DNA from: UBA9732 sp963606545
GTDB taxonomy: Bacteria; Spirochaetota; Spirochaetia; Sphaerochaetales; Sphaerochaetaceae
Assembly: GCA_963606545.1 (NCBI GenBank)
Contig: CAVCYP010000002.1
Span: 3,209-67,208, forward strand
Direction: 5' to 3'
DNA length: 64,000 nt
Shown here: positions 8,318 through 17,413 of the stretch, piece after piece
Position numbering within the stretch: the first letter of the stretch is position 1
How the letters are laid out: the number at the start of each line of letters is the position of its first letter
Notes under the pieces: model-generated
The model's input: only the letters and a program-made list of their open reading frames with translations
Database searches by the model: none
Told to the model about the DNA's origin: nothing
Translations under genes and position numbers: made by a program

Positions 8318-9469
8318 ATGAGAAAAAATGGCAAATCCTTTATTTTGGTCGTATTAGTTGCATTAGTACTACTTTTTGCTACTAGCTGTTATTCAACAAT
8401 TGGGCTTAGAACTTTAGTTCCAGCAGAAGTCAACGTTGCTGGTTATAAAACCATTGCAGTTCAAACTACTAGTTACAACTATTCACCTGTTGAAATTCTA
8501 TGGAGAAACTATTTGATTCCGGTAAGAGGAACCATTGATGAGACTTATCTTCCGTATGTAGGTAAGATCTTTACCCTTTTTGAGTCAACAACTCCTGAAA
8601 AAGTAAAAAACTATGCTTCAAAAAATTTGACTAATGCCATAGATAAGGGCTTCTTTACTGTCAATGGACCAGAACTCACAGACGCTCTAATTTTAGTTGG
8701 AAAGAACACCGGCACAGTCAGACAGACGCTTCTTAATAATAAGGTAGATGCTCTCTTATCCTCTAATATCAGCTACATGTACTATGATGAATACGTCACT
8801 GCAGAACCGATTTATGGGGACAAGGCAGATACCAAAAAGATTACCGGCTACAACTTCTTTATTGTTCAGAATGCTACAATTAATCTAACCTATACAGTAA
8901 CTGATGTGGAAGATAACGTTCTTATTGCAAACAAGACTCAGGCGCTTTCCCTTACAGATTATAAAACTCACATAGGTCACACAGACCCTTCTGATATTAA
9001 GAAGTACGTTCAGGATACTGCAAGCTATGACTATGTTACGGCAACCGATATCTTTGATTATCTTGTAAAAGAGATTCTCGCAGATGTTACAAATCAGCTC
9101 ACTCCACATTATACCACCACTTTTATTGACCTAATGCTCAATAAACCTAAGGCAGAAGCTGTTAAAAATGCTTACTCTTATGTAGATAGTGGAAACTACC
9201 AGATTGCTCTTGAAATGTTCCTCAGAGAGTACAAGGCTTCTGGCCATATTCCAAGCGGTTATAATGCAGCAGTTTTGTATTATGCTCTTGGTGATTATGA
9301 CAACGCCTTTGATCTTTCTTATGAGGTTTACAATAAGTCTGGAAATTCCAATGCCCTAGAATTGTACTATACCCTCAAAAATATCAAAGATAAGAATGAT
9401 GCGGCCATTGCTCAGATAAATGGAGAAAAGAGAGGCACTTCTGCAACAGATGAGCTTATAGGCTTCTAA
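8318..9469 (+). CDS. Envelope lipoprotein with C-terminal TPR-like helices
   Basis: 383 aa from the ATG at 8318, set by AGGAGGG five bases upstream. A lipoprotein signal peptide ends in the lipobox FATSC (Cys near residue 24), so the mature protein is lipid-anchored. The middle contains mixed alpha/beta sequence with a repeated need for Tyr and Thr, resembling uncharacterised spirochaete and Bacteroidetes lipoproteins. The last about 90 residues form helix pairs (YQIALEMFLREYKASG, AAVLYYALGDYDNAF) like TPR units. It has its own promoter and converges on the FN3 operon, with three bases between the stops. Function unknown; a scaffold role is likely. Confidence 0.8.
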   Translation: MRKNGKSFILVVLVALVLLFATSCYSTIGLRTLVPAEVNVAGYKTIAVQTTSYNYSPVEILWRNYLIPVRGTIDETYLPYVGKIFTLFESTTPEKVKNYASKNLTNAIDKGFFTVNGPELTDALILVGKNTGTVRQTLLNNKVDALLSSNISYMYYDEYVTAEPIYGDKADTKKITGYNFFIVQNATINLTYTVTDVEDNVLIANKTQALSLTDYKTHIGHTDPSDIKKYVQDTASYDYVTATDIFDYLVKEILADVTNQLTPHYTTTFIDLMLNKPKAEAVKNAYSYVDSGNYQIALEMFLREYKASGHIPSGYNAAVLYYALGDYDNAFDLSYEVYNKSGNSNALELYYTLKNIKDKNDAAIAQINGEKRGTSATDELIGF

Positions 9470-9472
9470 GCT

Positions 9473-10045
9473 TTAAAGAATAGCAATACTTACCCCTATG
9501 CCCTTGTAGTCTGAATACTGCGGGTAGAGGGGTATTTGATAATATAGACCAATGCTCATGTTGTAGTGCTTTGAGATTTGAAGCAAGGTGTAGAACTTTG
9601 GTCTAATCATAAAACCATTATTTGCAAGGAAAGTTGTAGCAGGATCCTGAGGGATTCTGGCAAATTGCATATAATACCCAAAGTCTATTGCAACGTAGCT
9701 TCTGCTAATCCAAGCCTCTGCCAGTTTCCAAGAGAACATTGCGCCAGATTCAAGCATGTATTCAAGGCTTGCAGCTCCTCCAAGGCCTCCAATTGGGTCT
9801 AGGAAGTAATCGCCAAGTCCATAAATGGCAAATTGGAAAGTATCGGTTTCTAGGCCTAAATTGATGCCGCCACCTAGGGCAAAGGAGTCTTCTCGGAGCA
9901 TGGTGGCGCGGAAGTAGAGGTCGTACATGAAGGTGGCGTCTTCAATTGTGGTTTGCCACCAGCTTTTGGGCTCAGTGGTTTGCTCTAGGGCAAAAAGGCT
10001 GAAGGTGAGAGTTAAGAGAAGTAGGATTGTGATTAGTTTTTTCAT
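9473..10045 (-). CDS. Small secreted envelope protein, probably beta-barrel
   Basis: 190 aa from the ATG at 10045, which overlaps the stop of the upstream gene (ATGA) and has AAAGGAG eight bases before it. A classic signal peptide (MKKLITILLLLTLTFSLFA) is followed by sequence made of alternating hydrophobic and aromatic strands (YDLYFRATML, FQFAIYGLGDYF, MSIGLYYQIPLYP), ending in a hydrophobic C-terminus. This suggests a small outer-membrane barrel of about eight strands, but no family is recognised. It is the last gene of the FN3 lipoprotein operon, so it may help place those lipoproteins at the surface. Confidence 0.75.
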   Translation of the reverse strand: MKKLITILLLLTLTFSLFALEQTTEPKSWWQTTIEDATFMYDLYFRATMLREDSFALGGGINLGLETDTFQFAIYGLGDYFLDPIGGLGGAASLEYMLESGAMFSWKLAEAWISRSYVAIDFGYYMQFARIPQDPATTFLANNGFMIRPKFYTLLQISKHYNMSIGLYYQIPLYPQYSDYKGIGVSIAIL

Positions 10046-10509
10046 AGGGACTGCTCCTTTGCGCTGTAGACAAATTCGTAGATGGAGTTGATGTCGTTGG
10101 TGTTGGTGACCAGTGTGAGGGATTGTGGGCCATTGTCTTTGTCGCATTCCCAGTCATAAAGGAAGTAGTTAGAGCCTTTTTTGAGGAAGGTGTTCTGTAC
10201 TCCGTCTGGGATTGGGGTTTTTACTTCAAGGGTGATTGAGCCGTCGGCTGCGGTGAAGTTAAAGGCTCTAAGGCTGTAGGTGTAGGTGCCCTCAAGTTTT
10301 ATTGTTTTTGCTGTGTTTGGGATAATTTGTTCAAATACAAAGCTTCCATCTTGGTTTAGGGAGATGGCTGCGCTGTCGTAGGTGGAGCCTTCTGCTTTGA
10401 GGCTATAAGTTCCAATGATAGGATTTGGAATTTGGTAGTTGCAGGAAGCTAAGCAGAAAGTTGCAAGCAAAACTACTATAACTATTAATAAATATTGAGC
10501 TTTTTTCAT
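10042..10509 (-). CDS. Small lipoprotein, lipocalin-like beta fold possible
   Basis: 155 aa from the ATG at 10509, placed by AGGAGG five bases upstream. The signal peptide ends in lipobox LASC. The mature part starts with IIGTYSLKAEGSTYDSAAIS and continues with short strands containing DGSFVFEQ and LEGTYTYS, a pattern often seen in lipocalin-like or META-like lipoproteins that report how a value departs from a baseline. Ligand unknown. It lies between the 750-aa FN3 lipoprotein (11 bases upstream) and the barrel-like gene, with which it overlaps by four bases, so the set is one translation unit. Confidence 0.8.
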   Translation of the reverse strand: MKKAQYLLIVIVVLLATFCLASCNYQIPNPIIGTYSLKAEGSTYDSAAISLNQDGSFVFEQIIPNTAKTIKLEGTYTYSLRAFNFTAADGSITLEVKTPIPDGVQNTFLKKGSNYFLYDWECDKDNGPQSLTLVTNTNDINSIYEFVYSAKEQSL

Positions 10510-10519
10510 CTTTTCCTCC

Positions 10520-12772
10520 TTACTGCTGATTTGGGCTAACTTCTTCAGAGCCAAGTCCGTTTTCTTGGGTTACGGTGTAGGTTCCAATGAAGCTTTGGCT
10601 CTTAACTTTTAGGTTGCCCATTCCAATGTTGGCTGGATACATGCCTTTAATGGTAAGGCCTCCTTTATTGGAAACAGTTCCGTCGCCACTCATTGAGACA
10701 TTCATGGTGTAACTTCCGGAGGTATTCATCCATTCAACTTCACCAAAGTTGTTATAGGAGAAGGTTACGGCTCCGCCAACCCCATCACGCACCGCTTTGT
10801 AAAGAATTGTTCCATCATGGAAATAGGACTTTTCTGTAATGCCATCTGAGAGACTTCCAAGTCCGGCTTGGCTTATCTTGGCGTAGATGTCACTATTTTT
10901 CCACTTTGTGTTGATATCTTTGTCTGAGTACGGATAGTCGGTTGTAAGATATTTGGAATCTAAGTGCTCCCAAGGTTTGAAGCAGTAGATTTGCATATAC
11001 TTAATAAGAGTTGCTCCGGTGATTGCACTGTAGCCACTATCTACTTTGCTCCAGCCACTTTCTCTGCCCAGTTCATCCTTACCGTTAACGGCAAAGTAGT
11101 ATTTCTGTCCAATTGGAGTTGTGATGATATCTTTGAGAATGGTTGTGCTCTTGTTAAGAGTTGCAGGTGTAACTGTGATTTGCTCGTAGCCTGCAGCTGT
11201 TGCTTTGGAAACTTCTGTCTTCCAGATTCTAACTTCATAGGAGGTAACTGCATTATCCTTTGTAAGGGTGATAGATACCGGATAACTGCCGTTCACGGCA
11301 CTGGTGCCTGAAAAAACAGTGTTATCTGAGGCTGTTAGGCTATCGACAGCACTTGGCTTTTGTACGTAGAAGCCGTTTTTATCGTAGATTTCATCGTATC
11401 TCTTACTTGAAAGAGTTGGGCTGCTGGTCACTACTGTGAAGTACTGGTATTGGTCTTCTGGATTTTCAGAAGAAGTGTCATAGGTGGTTTGTAGGGTGTA
11501 CTTACCAGCTTTGTCTATCTCAAGGATTGAGTAGTTGGAAAGCACCTTCCAGGTATCGGTTTCTGAGGCCTTGCCGTAGACGCTGTAGAACCAGTTTGGG
11601 TTTTCTTGGGCACCTAGGGCGTCCTCAAATACGAATTCAAAGCCGCCGTTGGCTATCTTTTTGCTTACTATATTGGAGGGTGGGGAGAGCAGGAAGCCTT
11701 GGGCTGTGGATTGTTTTCCGTTTGCGGTGACGGTGGTGCCGTCTTCTTGGAGAACGTCTCCAATTGCAATGATTTTGTACGTGTATTCAACGCCTTCTGA
11801 AAGAGAAGAGTTGTCTGTGTAGGTCATTTTGCCTTCTGCAACCTCAGGTTGGGCGTTGCCGTCTTTGGTGGAGTAGATAAGTACTTCACTTTGGCCTTCT
11901 GCGCTTCTGTAGATATCCCAGTCATAGCTTAGAGTGCTGTCGCCACGTGGGTACATTGCGTCCCAGCTAAGGGTTATATCGGTCTTGGATTCGCCTCTGG
12001 AGGCTGTGAAGTTCTTTGGAGCTGTTGGGGCGCCTTCAACGTAGGTATAACCAATGCGTTGGACACTTGCGCTACTTTCAACGCCAGAGTTGGAGACGGA
12101 TACAATGTAGAAGTAAATATAACTTCCTTTGTACTGCTTGTCTGGGATAAAGGAGCCTTCTGTTGTATTGCTACTGAACATGTAGTCTGTAGCTTGCATG
12201 CCGTTTGGAATTAACACGTTCCAGGTCCCGCCGTATCCGCTTAGACTCCAGTAAATCTTGTAGCCTTTGACGTTTTCAACATTGCTCCAGCTAAGATGAA
12301 TTTCCTTTGAGCTTTCTCCCTGGGAGGCAGAAAAACTAATTGGTGGGGTTAAAGTGTTGCCATAAGTTGTGTTTGAGAACTCTCCAATTAAGGCGAGATT
12401 TGAAAAACTTCTTGCTCTAACTTCATAGAGATAAGTCTTTCCAGCTTCTACTTTTGTATCTGTGTAGGAAGTGGTTTTAACGGCATTGGAGCTGAGCTTT
12501 TCCCATTGAGGGGTCTCTAAATCCTCGCTTCTATATATTTCATAGTAGTCTGCACCGGTGACGCCGTTCCAAGTGACTACTATTTTGTCTGTGTAGCTGG
12601 CCTTTGTTGCCCATGCATATTGAGGGGCTTCTCCAACAAAGTTCAATGTGCCGGTGACGTTTCCGTTGCCATTGCCATAGTTAATGACACTGTTTTGCCA
12701 AACGTCCCAGTTGCAAGAAGAGAAGGTAAATAGAACTAAAACTGTAAGGGCTGCAATAATTATTCTTCTCAT
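10520..12772 (-). CDS. Fibronectin type III repeat lipoprotein, 750 aa
   Basis: The signal peptide ends in lipobox FSSC (Cys about residue 20). About five FN3-like units follow, each with the strand pattern ITLSW...V..Y.IYRS (for example IVVTWNGVTGADYYEIYRS and IHLSWSNVENVKGYKIYWS). The last about 200 residues are a different domain with Gly- and Asn-rich strands (GTVSNKGGLTIKGMYPANIG). It is expected on the cell surface or periplasmic face as a binding or spacing protein. It begins one base after the stop of a 1214-aa paralogue, pointing to tandem duplication. No enzyme motif is seen. Confidence 0.85.
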   Translation of the reverse strand: MRRIIIAALTVLVLFTFSSCNWDVWQNSVINYGNGNGNVTGTLNFVGEAPQYAWATKASYTDKIVVTWNGVTGADYYEIYRSEDLETPQWEKLSSNAVKTTSYTDTKVEAGKTYLYEVRARSFSNLALIGEFSNTTYGNTLTPPISFSASQGESSKEIHLSWSNVENVKGYKIYWSLSGYGGTWNVLIPNGMQATDYMFSSNTTEGSFIPDKQYKGSYIYFYIVSVSNSGVESSASVQRIGYTYVEGAPTAPKNFTASRGESKTDITLSWDAMYPRGDSTLSYDWDIYRSAEGQSEVLIYSTKDGNAQPEVAEGKMTYTDNSSLSEGVEYTYKIIAIGDVLQEDGTTVTANGKQSTAQGFLLSPPSNIVSKKIANGGFEFVFEDALGAQENPNWFYSVYGKASETDTWKVLSNYSILEIDKAGKYTLQTTYDTSSENPEDQYQYFTVVTSSPTLSSKRYDEIYDKNGFYVQKPSAVDSLTASDNTVFSGTSAVNGSYPVSITLTKDNAVTSYEVRIWKTEVSKATAAGYEQITVTPATLNKSTTILKDIITTPIGQKYYFAVNGKDELGRESGWSKVDSGYSAITGATLIKYMQIYCFKPWEHLDSKYLTTDYPYSDKDINTKWKNSDIYAKISQAGLGSLSDGITEKSYFHDGTILYKAVRDGVGGAVTFSYNNFGEVEWMNTSGSYTMNVSMSGDGTVSNKGGLTIKGMYPANIGMGNLKVKSQSFIGTYTVTQENGLGSEEVSPNQQ

Positions 12773-12773
12773 C

Positions 12774-15700
12774 TTAGTCTCCTAATACTCTTGTGAGGTC
12801 TGTACTGTCGTCCACAGTTGTTGTGGTGCTACCAGTACTGTCTGTGATGATGACGCTGAAGCTTCCACTTGGGGTTGAAGTCACACTTACGTCCTTAAAA
12901 GTGATTGTGAAAGCCTTTAGTTTGCTGTCTTCTGGCGTAACGCTGATTGTTCCGTTGCCACCGTAACCTATTGTCTTTAATGGGTCAGTTCCAAGGTTTC
13001 CAGCTTCCCCTTCCTCTGAGATGTCAAATTGAATATTTGCAGTACTTTCAAGCGTAAGCCCTGTGTTGGCGTCCTTGTATGAGGTAATGGCTAGGTAGTT
13101 ATTTTCGTTTTGATATGAACCTTTCCAGCCCTTTTTGGTGCACAAATTGAAGGTTAGTCCTGTATTTGTGTGAAGATACGACTTATTCTTATCGTTCAAT
13201 AAAGATGCATTATCTATCCACCAATCTCCGCTGAAACTATTATTTGCAGCAACAAAAGCTGGCCTCAAGATATTCAAAACAATGTTTGTCCAATCTTTGG
13301 CTGATGGCTGTTTGTAAATCTCTGTGTTCCTGTTTGTGGTTCCACTCTTAGCCGTCTCACTATTTGCAATAATCTCGTAGTAGGTAATCTTACAGGAATC
13401 TTTGAAAAGATCATTGCCATCATAGTAAGTGTAAAGCTCTGTAGCTGGATCATAGCTCAAGAAGCCTTTGCCAGTTACGCCATTGTCAACCGTTTCTGTC
13501 TCTGAATAGACTAGTTCGTCAATTGCAACCTCAGTCGTTCCAACCAACGTTTTTGTACCTGATCCAGTATAACTCTTTAAAGTGTAGGAAGTAGCACCTG
13601 GCACCATATACCAAGAAACCTCAGCGTAATCTGCATAATAGCCGGCCTCATTCACCACGGACTTAACGTTTAGCTCTGAGACATCTTGTAGCTTATAGCC
13701 GATATTTACTGCTTCCTCAAATCCAAGTGAGTTGTTCACCGTTTCATAATTGTCCTGCCACTGAGAAACAATATCTGTTGTGCCATCTGATCTGACTGCA
13801 CAAACCTTGTAAAGAATGTTGCCACAAAGGAGGCTCTTATCTTTCTCTGTATAAGTTTCAGTATCGTTTCCCGTGCTTATAACACTTATGACGGCCCCGC
13901 TTGGAACTTGATTTTCAACCTTGCCATTCTTAAGAGTGACTACGAATTTTTGAATCTGATAGCCTGTTGCATTTTCAACCTTACTCCAAGAGAGGCTGAC
14001 CCCTTCTTGGCCTTTGGTTGCACTAATGGTCTTAGGTGGAGCAAAGAGTTTTCCAGTTGCCTTTGCACTAGTGCTTGCAGCTGTGATAACGGCTTCAGTT
14101 CCATCCTCTAGGCAGGGGATGACGGTGTAGGTATAAGAGGCGTTCATTGGGCTTTGGCCAGAGAGCGCTTTAATGGCTTCTACCTTATCTTCATAGGTAT
14201 CAGAATTCTTGTTCCATGGAAGGAGGGTTTCTCCTCTCATTACCTTATAAGAGCCTGCTCCGGCAACTTTGTCCCATTTTATTGTTATCTTGTCCGGATC
14301 TAGGCCATCGTTTTCAATTCTTACCTTGAGTAGGGCTGGGCCTAGAACGCTTCCAGTTTCTATTGAACTTTCAAGGGTGGTGACAGCTTCACCTGCAAGA
14401 CCACTTGCAAGCTGATCTGAATTTGAGACTACAAGTTTGAAGCTAACAAGACTGCCATCTGTGCCATCGGACTTAGCGCTGAGGGTTGCAAGGCCTTCTG
14501 TGGCAACGCCGGTGGAGCTGGCTGGAAGGTCTGTCCAAGTAGTGCCGTCGTAGGAGTATTTGAGGTTATAGGTGATTTTGTCGTTTTCAACTTGTGGCCA
14601 GGTGATGCTGATTTCTGAGACGCTGGTGCCATCTGTTGCGGTAAGGCCGGTTGGGACTGCAAGGGTTGTGCCACTAGCTTCTGCTACCTCAAAGGTTAAG
14701 CCGTCTTCAGAGGCAATCTTGATACGGTAGTTGTGGGTCGTGCCGTCTTCACAGACTATGTAGGCTGACTTTGCGCTATCTGTCCCATTTATGACTACAT
14801 CTTCAAGCTTAACGTTGTCTTGGTAGATTTCGTAGGTGAAGTTGTCAGTTGAGGTTTCAAGGAACTCGGTTTCGTTCCAGGTGAGGCAAATTGCTTTGAC
14901 CCAAGCCTTGGAAGCGCTAAAGTTTTCAATTAAGTCAGCTGCGCCGGTCTCGCCCAAGGTGTAGTCAGGGGATTTGACCTTTACTAGTTCTTCTTCGTTC
15001 AGCGTGAAGGTGAAGTTGAAGGAGTAATAGGTAAGAGGTCTGAGCTCTGTGATTGCAACCTGATAGCTTGGAGCAGCAGAGGCAACTTCTAGTTTTTCAA
15101 GTTCTGAATGAGTTGAAAGGTCTTTTTCTGTCCAAGTTGAGCCGTCAATATAGCATTTAATGACAGCTTCTGGATTTGTTTCTGGTGGGGTGTAAGTGTA
15201 GCTAACAGTAAGAGTTCCAGATTTCTTATCTTCACTTGGAGTAAAGGTAAAGTTGACCTCTTGTGGAATCCAAAGGGCGTAGACGTTCTGGATTGTGGTA
15301 GCTTCAGCTTCCTCCTGGTAGACCGGCGTTTTTGTATCAATTTGATAACCGTTGATAATTCTATAACTGTAAGTCTTGTTATCTTCAAGAGTTGTGTCTG
15401 TGACAGAGTAGGTACCGTCTCCGTTTTGTATTGCGGTGGCAGTGATTTCTGTCCATTCAGTTGAGCCGGTTTCTGCTCTTTTTACGCGGAAGACAGCGCT
15501 TATATCTTCTCTTTCTGAAAGCGCTGGAGCTGTCCAGGTGAGCATTACCTCGTTTCTTGTAACTCCATTTGTAGCAATGATATTTTCAACGCTCTCTGGA
15601 GCTGGAGTGGAGTTGGTTGTGATGGTGAAGATATCGCTTTCAACTGTATTTATAACGCTAGAATCTGAATCCAAGACTTCTAGATGAAGTTTGAAATCGT

Positions 15701-16418
15701 AAGAAGTGTCAATTTCAAGTGCAGAGGCAGCAAAAGAGAAAGATTGCTTTTTTGCGTCTTCTGCTGTAAGAACTTTGCCTTCTCCCCAATCGCTATCTGA
15801 ACTGATTTTCTTGAAGACCGATATATTATAATTATAGAGAGGCTGTTTTTCTTGGTGGGCATTTTCTCTGTTTAGTATTGAATAGAGATTAGTAATATCC
15901 CAAAAAAGGGTAATGGTCTTTGAATTTTCTACTGCAGAAAGGGCAATTTCTCCAAACGTGGCGCCCTGGGCAAAAGCACTTGGTTCTGAATAAAGAACTG
16001 TTGTCCCTTGGTTGTTTTTCATTGTTTTCATTGCCACAACAGAGAAGATGTAGGCAGTATTTGGATTAAGATCTTTTAGCTTGCAACTTGGCTCTGTGAC
16101 TACATCAAGTAGTTCAAAGCCACGTGCAATAAGCTTTGAGTAAGTCTCAGTTGCGCTTGTATCCTTGGTTAGGGCACCATATTGATCAACAGGTGTGATC
16201 CAAACTTGATAGCTTGTGGCGCCTTCAACTTTTTCCCATTTTAGTTCAATGCTATCTGCATACCCATTTGTTGCTTCAACTTTTGAAGGTTCTTCTGGTG
16301 CAAGATAGGGCTGAAAGCCGTCAGTAGGGGCAAGAGGAGGTGATGCTGGACAGGAAGTTAGAGCCAAGGCCAGCGATGTTAGTAAGGCCAAAGTTGCAAA
16401 ATTTTTAATTTTTCCCAT
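12774..16418 (-). CDS. Giant fibronectin type III repeat lipoprotein, 1214 aa
   Basis: Signal peptide with lipobox LTSC (Cys near residue 23) followed by a Pro-rich spacer (PASPPLAPTDG). I count about nine FN3-like units, typified by IELKWEKVEGATSYQVWITP and ITIKWDKVAGAGSYKVMRG, and a C-terminal part of about 200 residues without FN3 motifs that is rich in Ser, Thr and Asn. It is first in a four-gene operon with a second FN3 lipoprotein. Known FN3 chains act as rigid spacers or carbohydrate-associated modules. A surface adhesin or glycan-contact role is inference. The ribosome site is weak (AAGGAAA 18 bases away). Confidence 0.85.
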   Translation of the reverse strand: MGKIKNFATLALLTSLALALTSCPASPPLAPTDGFQPYLAPEEPSKVEATNGYADSIELKWEKVEGATSYQVWITPVDQYGALTKDTSATETYSKLIARGFELLDVVTEPSCKLKDLNPNTAYIFSVVAMKTMKNNQGTTVLYSEPSAFAQGATFGEIALSAVENSKTITLFWDITNLYSILNRENAHQEKQPLYNYNISVFKKISSDSDWGEGKVLTAEDAKKQSFSFAASALEIDTSYDFKLHLEVLDSDSSVINTVESDIFTITTNSTPAPESVENIIATNGVTRNEVMLTWTAPALSEREDISAVFRVKRAETGSTEWTEITATAIQNGDGTYSVTDTTLEDNKTYSYRIINGYQIDTKTPVYQEEAEATTIQNVYALWIPQEVNFTFTPSEDKKSGTLTVSYTYTPPETNPEAVIKCYIDGSTWTEKDLSTHSELEKLEVASAAPSYQVAITELRPLTYYSFNFTFTLNEEELVKVKSPDYTLGETGAADLIENFSASKAWVKAICLTWNETEFLETSTDNFTYEIYQDNVKLEDVVINGTDSAKSAYIVCEDGTTHNYRIKIASEDGLTFEVAEASGTTLAVPTGLTATDGTSVSEISITWPQVENDKITYNLKYSYDGTTWTDLPASSTGVATEGLATLSAKSDGTDGSLVSFKLVVSNSDQLASGLAGEAVTTLESSIETGSVLGPALLKVRIENDGLDPDKITIKWDKVAGAGSYKVMRGETLLPWNKNSDTYEDKVEAIKALSGQSPMNASYTYTVIPCLEDGTEAVITAASTSAKATGKLFAPPKTISATKGQEGVSLSWSKVENATGYQIQKFVVTLKNGKVENQVPSGAVISVISTGNDTETYTEKDKSLLCGNILYKVCAVRSDGTTDIVSQWQDNYETVNNSLGFEEAVNIGYKLQDVSELNVKSVVNEAGYYADYAEVSWYMVPGATSYTLKSYTGSGTKTLVGTTEVAIDELVYSETETVDNGVTGKGFLSYDPATELYTYYDGNDLFKDSCKITYYEIIANSETAKSGTTNRNTEIYKQPSAKDWTNIVLNILRPAFVAANNSFSGDWWIDNASLLNDKNKSYLHTNTGLTFNLCTKKGWKGSYQNENNYLAITSYKDANTGLTLESTANIQFDISEEGEAGNLGTDPLKTIGYGGNGTISVTPEDSKLKAFTITFKDVSVTSTPSGSFSVIITDSTGSTTTTVDDSTDLTRVLGD

Positions 16419-16462
16419 GGTAATTTTTAACTGTTTCCTTGTTATTTAGCTTAGCGACGGGA

Positions 16463-16491
16463 ATAATAAGCATTTAAAAGCTTAAATTCAA
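16463..16491 (-). promoter_or_regulatory. Promoter of the FN3 lipoprotein operon
   Basis: Minus strand: -35 TTGAAT (16491-16486), 17-base spacer, -10 TATTAT (16468-16463), giving a leader of roughly 40 bases before the ATG at 16418. Confidence 0.6.
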
Positions 16492-16570
16492 GGGATTTTT
16501 GAACTTTAAACGGTTGCCTTAAGGGCGTTTTGGGGGCCTGTTTAGGGTCTTTTGAAAGTGAAAATGGTAA

Positions 16571-16736
16571 ATGATGGCCTATAATGGCCTAAAATTACAA
16601 AATGTTTGATTTTTTTCACAGTTTTTGCGTTTTGGGACATCGTTTTTAGGTAACAATGGCCTAAAAATGAAGTCTTAACTGAATTTTTGCCTAAAATATC
16701 TACACTTTTTCTTGCTTTTAAGCTACAATGGGCCTC
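16571..16736. repeat. Clustered ATGGCCTA motifs in the 321-base divergent intergenic region
   Basis: The intergenic stretch 16419-16739 holds no gene. It carries ATGGCCTA at 16574-16581 and 16584-16591 (10 bases apart), again at 16656-16663, and a variant ATGGGCCTC at 16728. Two copies sit directly behind a -10-like TATAAT or ACAAT. They may be operator sites or decayed repeats of the initiation region of the plus-strand gene. Confidence 0.45.
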
Positions 16737-16739
16737 GTT

Positions 16740-17375
16740 ATGAGTGTTTTTGATTTTCATACACATCTGCTTTTTGGCGTAGACCATGGAGTGCAGACAC
16801 AGGAACTTTATAGAAAACTGCTACTTGAATATCACAAGTGCGGAATAGATACTCTTGTGCTTACGCCCCATGTTTATCATCCAACGGTTAAGACCAACGT
16901 TATGAACATTCGTCCAAACTTTGAAAAGGCCTGTAAGGATGCTGAAAAGCTGGGAATGAAGCTGTATCTTGGAAGTGAACTGTATCTGTCAAGCCAGCTG
17001 GACATTAAGTCTATCCCTGTTGCAGGAAGATATACTTTATGTGAATTCCCAGTCTCGTCAAAGCCAATAGCCCTTGAAAGAAAGCTTCAGCAGCTGACGG
17101 ATAGGGGCTTTGAGATAGTTGTGGCGCATATTGAAAGATATCAATGGATGAAACCCAAGGATGACACTTTCAAGATGCTTAGGGAGTTGGGTGCCTGGAT
17201 TCAGGTCAATGTGGCTGACATAGAAAATAAAAGTGCCATGCCTTACCTTGATGCTGATTTAGTAGACATCATAGCTTCTGACAATCATGGGGACTTAACA
17301 CTTCCAGCAAGACTTAAGACTGCACTTGACGCGTATCCCGTAATTCGTGCAAGAATGGAGTCAATGGGTCTTTAA
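16740..17375 (+). CDS. CpsB/YwqE-like PHP-domain protein tyrosine phosphatase
   Basis: 211 aa if translation begins at the ATG at 16740; an ATG at 16728 sits inside the -10 box TACAAT and is unlikely. PHP metal ligands are in order: FHTHLL near the N-terminus, LTPHVY, the Glu of GSELYL, AHIERYQ, and SDNHGD near the C-terminus. CpsB-type enzymes dephosphorylate the tyrosine-rich tails of polysaccharide BY-kinases, and one such kinase is encoded at 38639 in this window. The canonical IDDG motif reads VDHG here. It starts the cluster with the RloA/RloB-like genes 38 bases downstream. Confidence 0.82.
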   Translation: MSVFDFHTHLLFGVDHGVQTQELYRKLLLEYHKCGIDTLVLTPHVYHPTVKTNVMNIRPNFEKACKDAEKLGMKLYLGSELYLSSQLDIKSIPVAGRYTLCEFPVSSKPIALERKLQQLTDRGFEIVVAHIERYQWMKPKDDTFKMLRELGAWIQVNVADIENKSAMPYLDADLVDIIASDNHGDLTLPARLKTALDAYPVIRARMESMGL

Positions 17376-17413
17376 CCTGTTTAAGATGCCGCTAGACGGC
17401 AAAGGAGGCCTTT

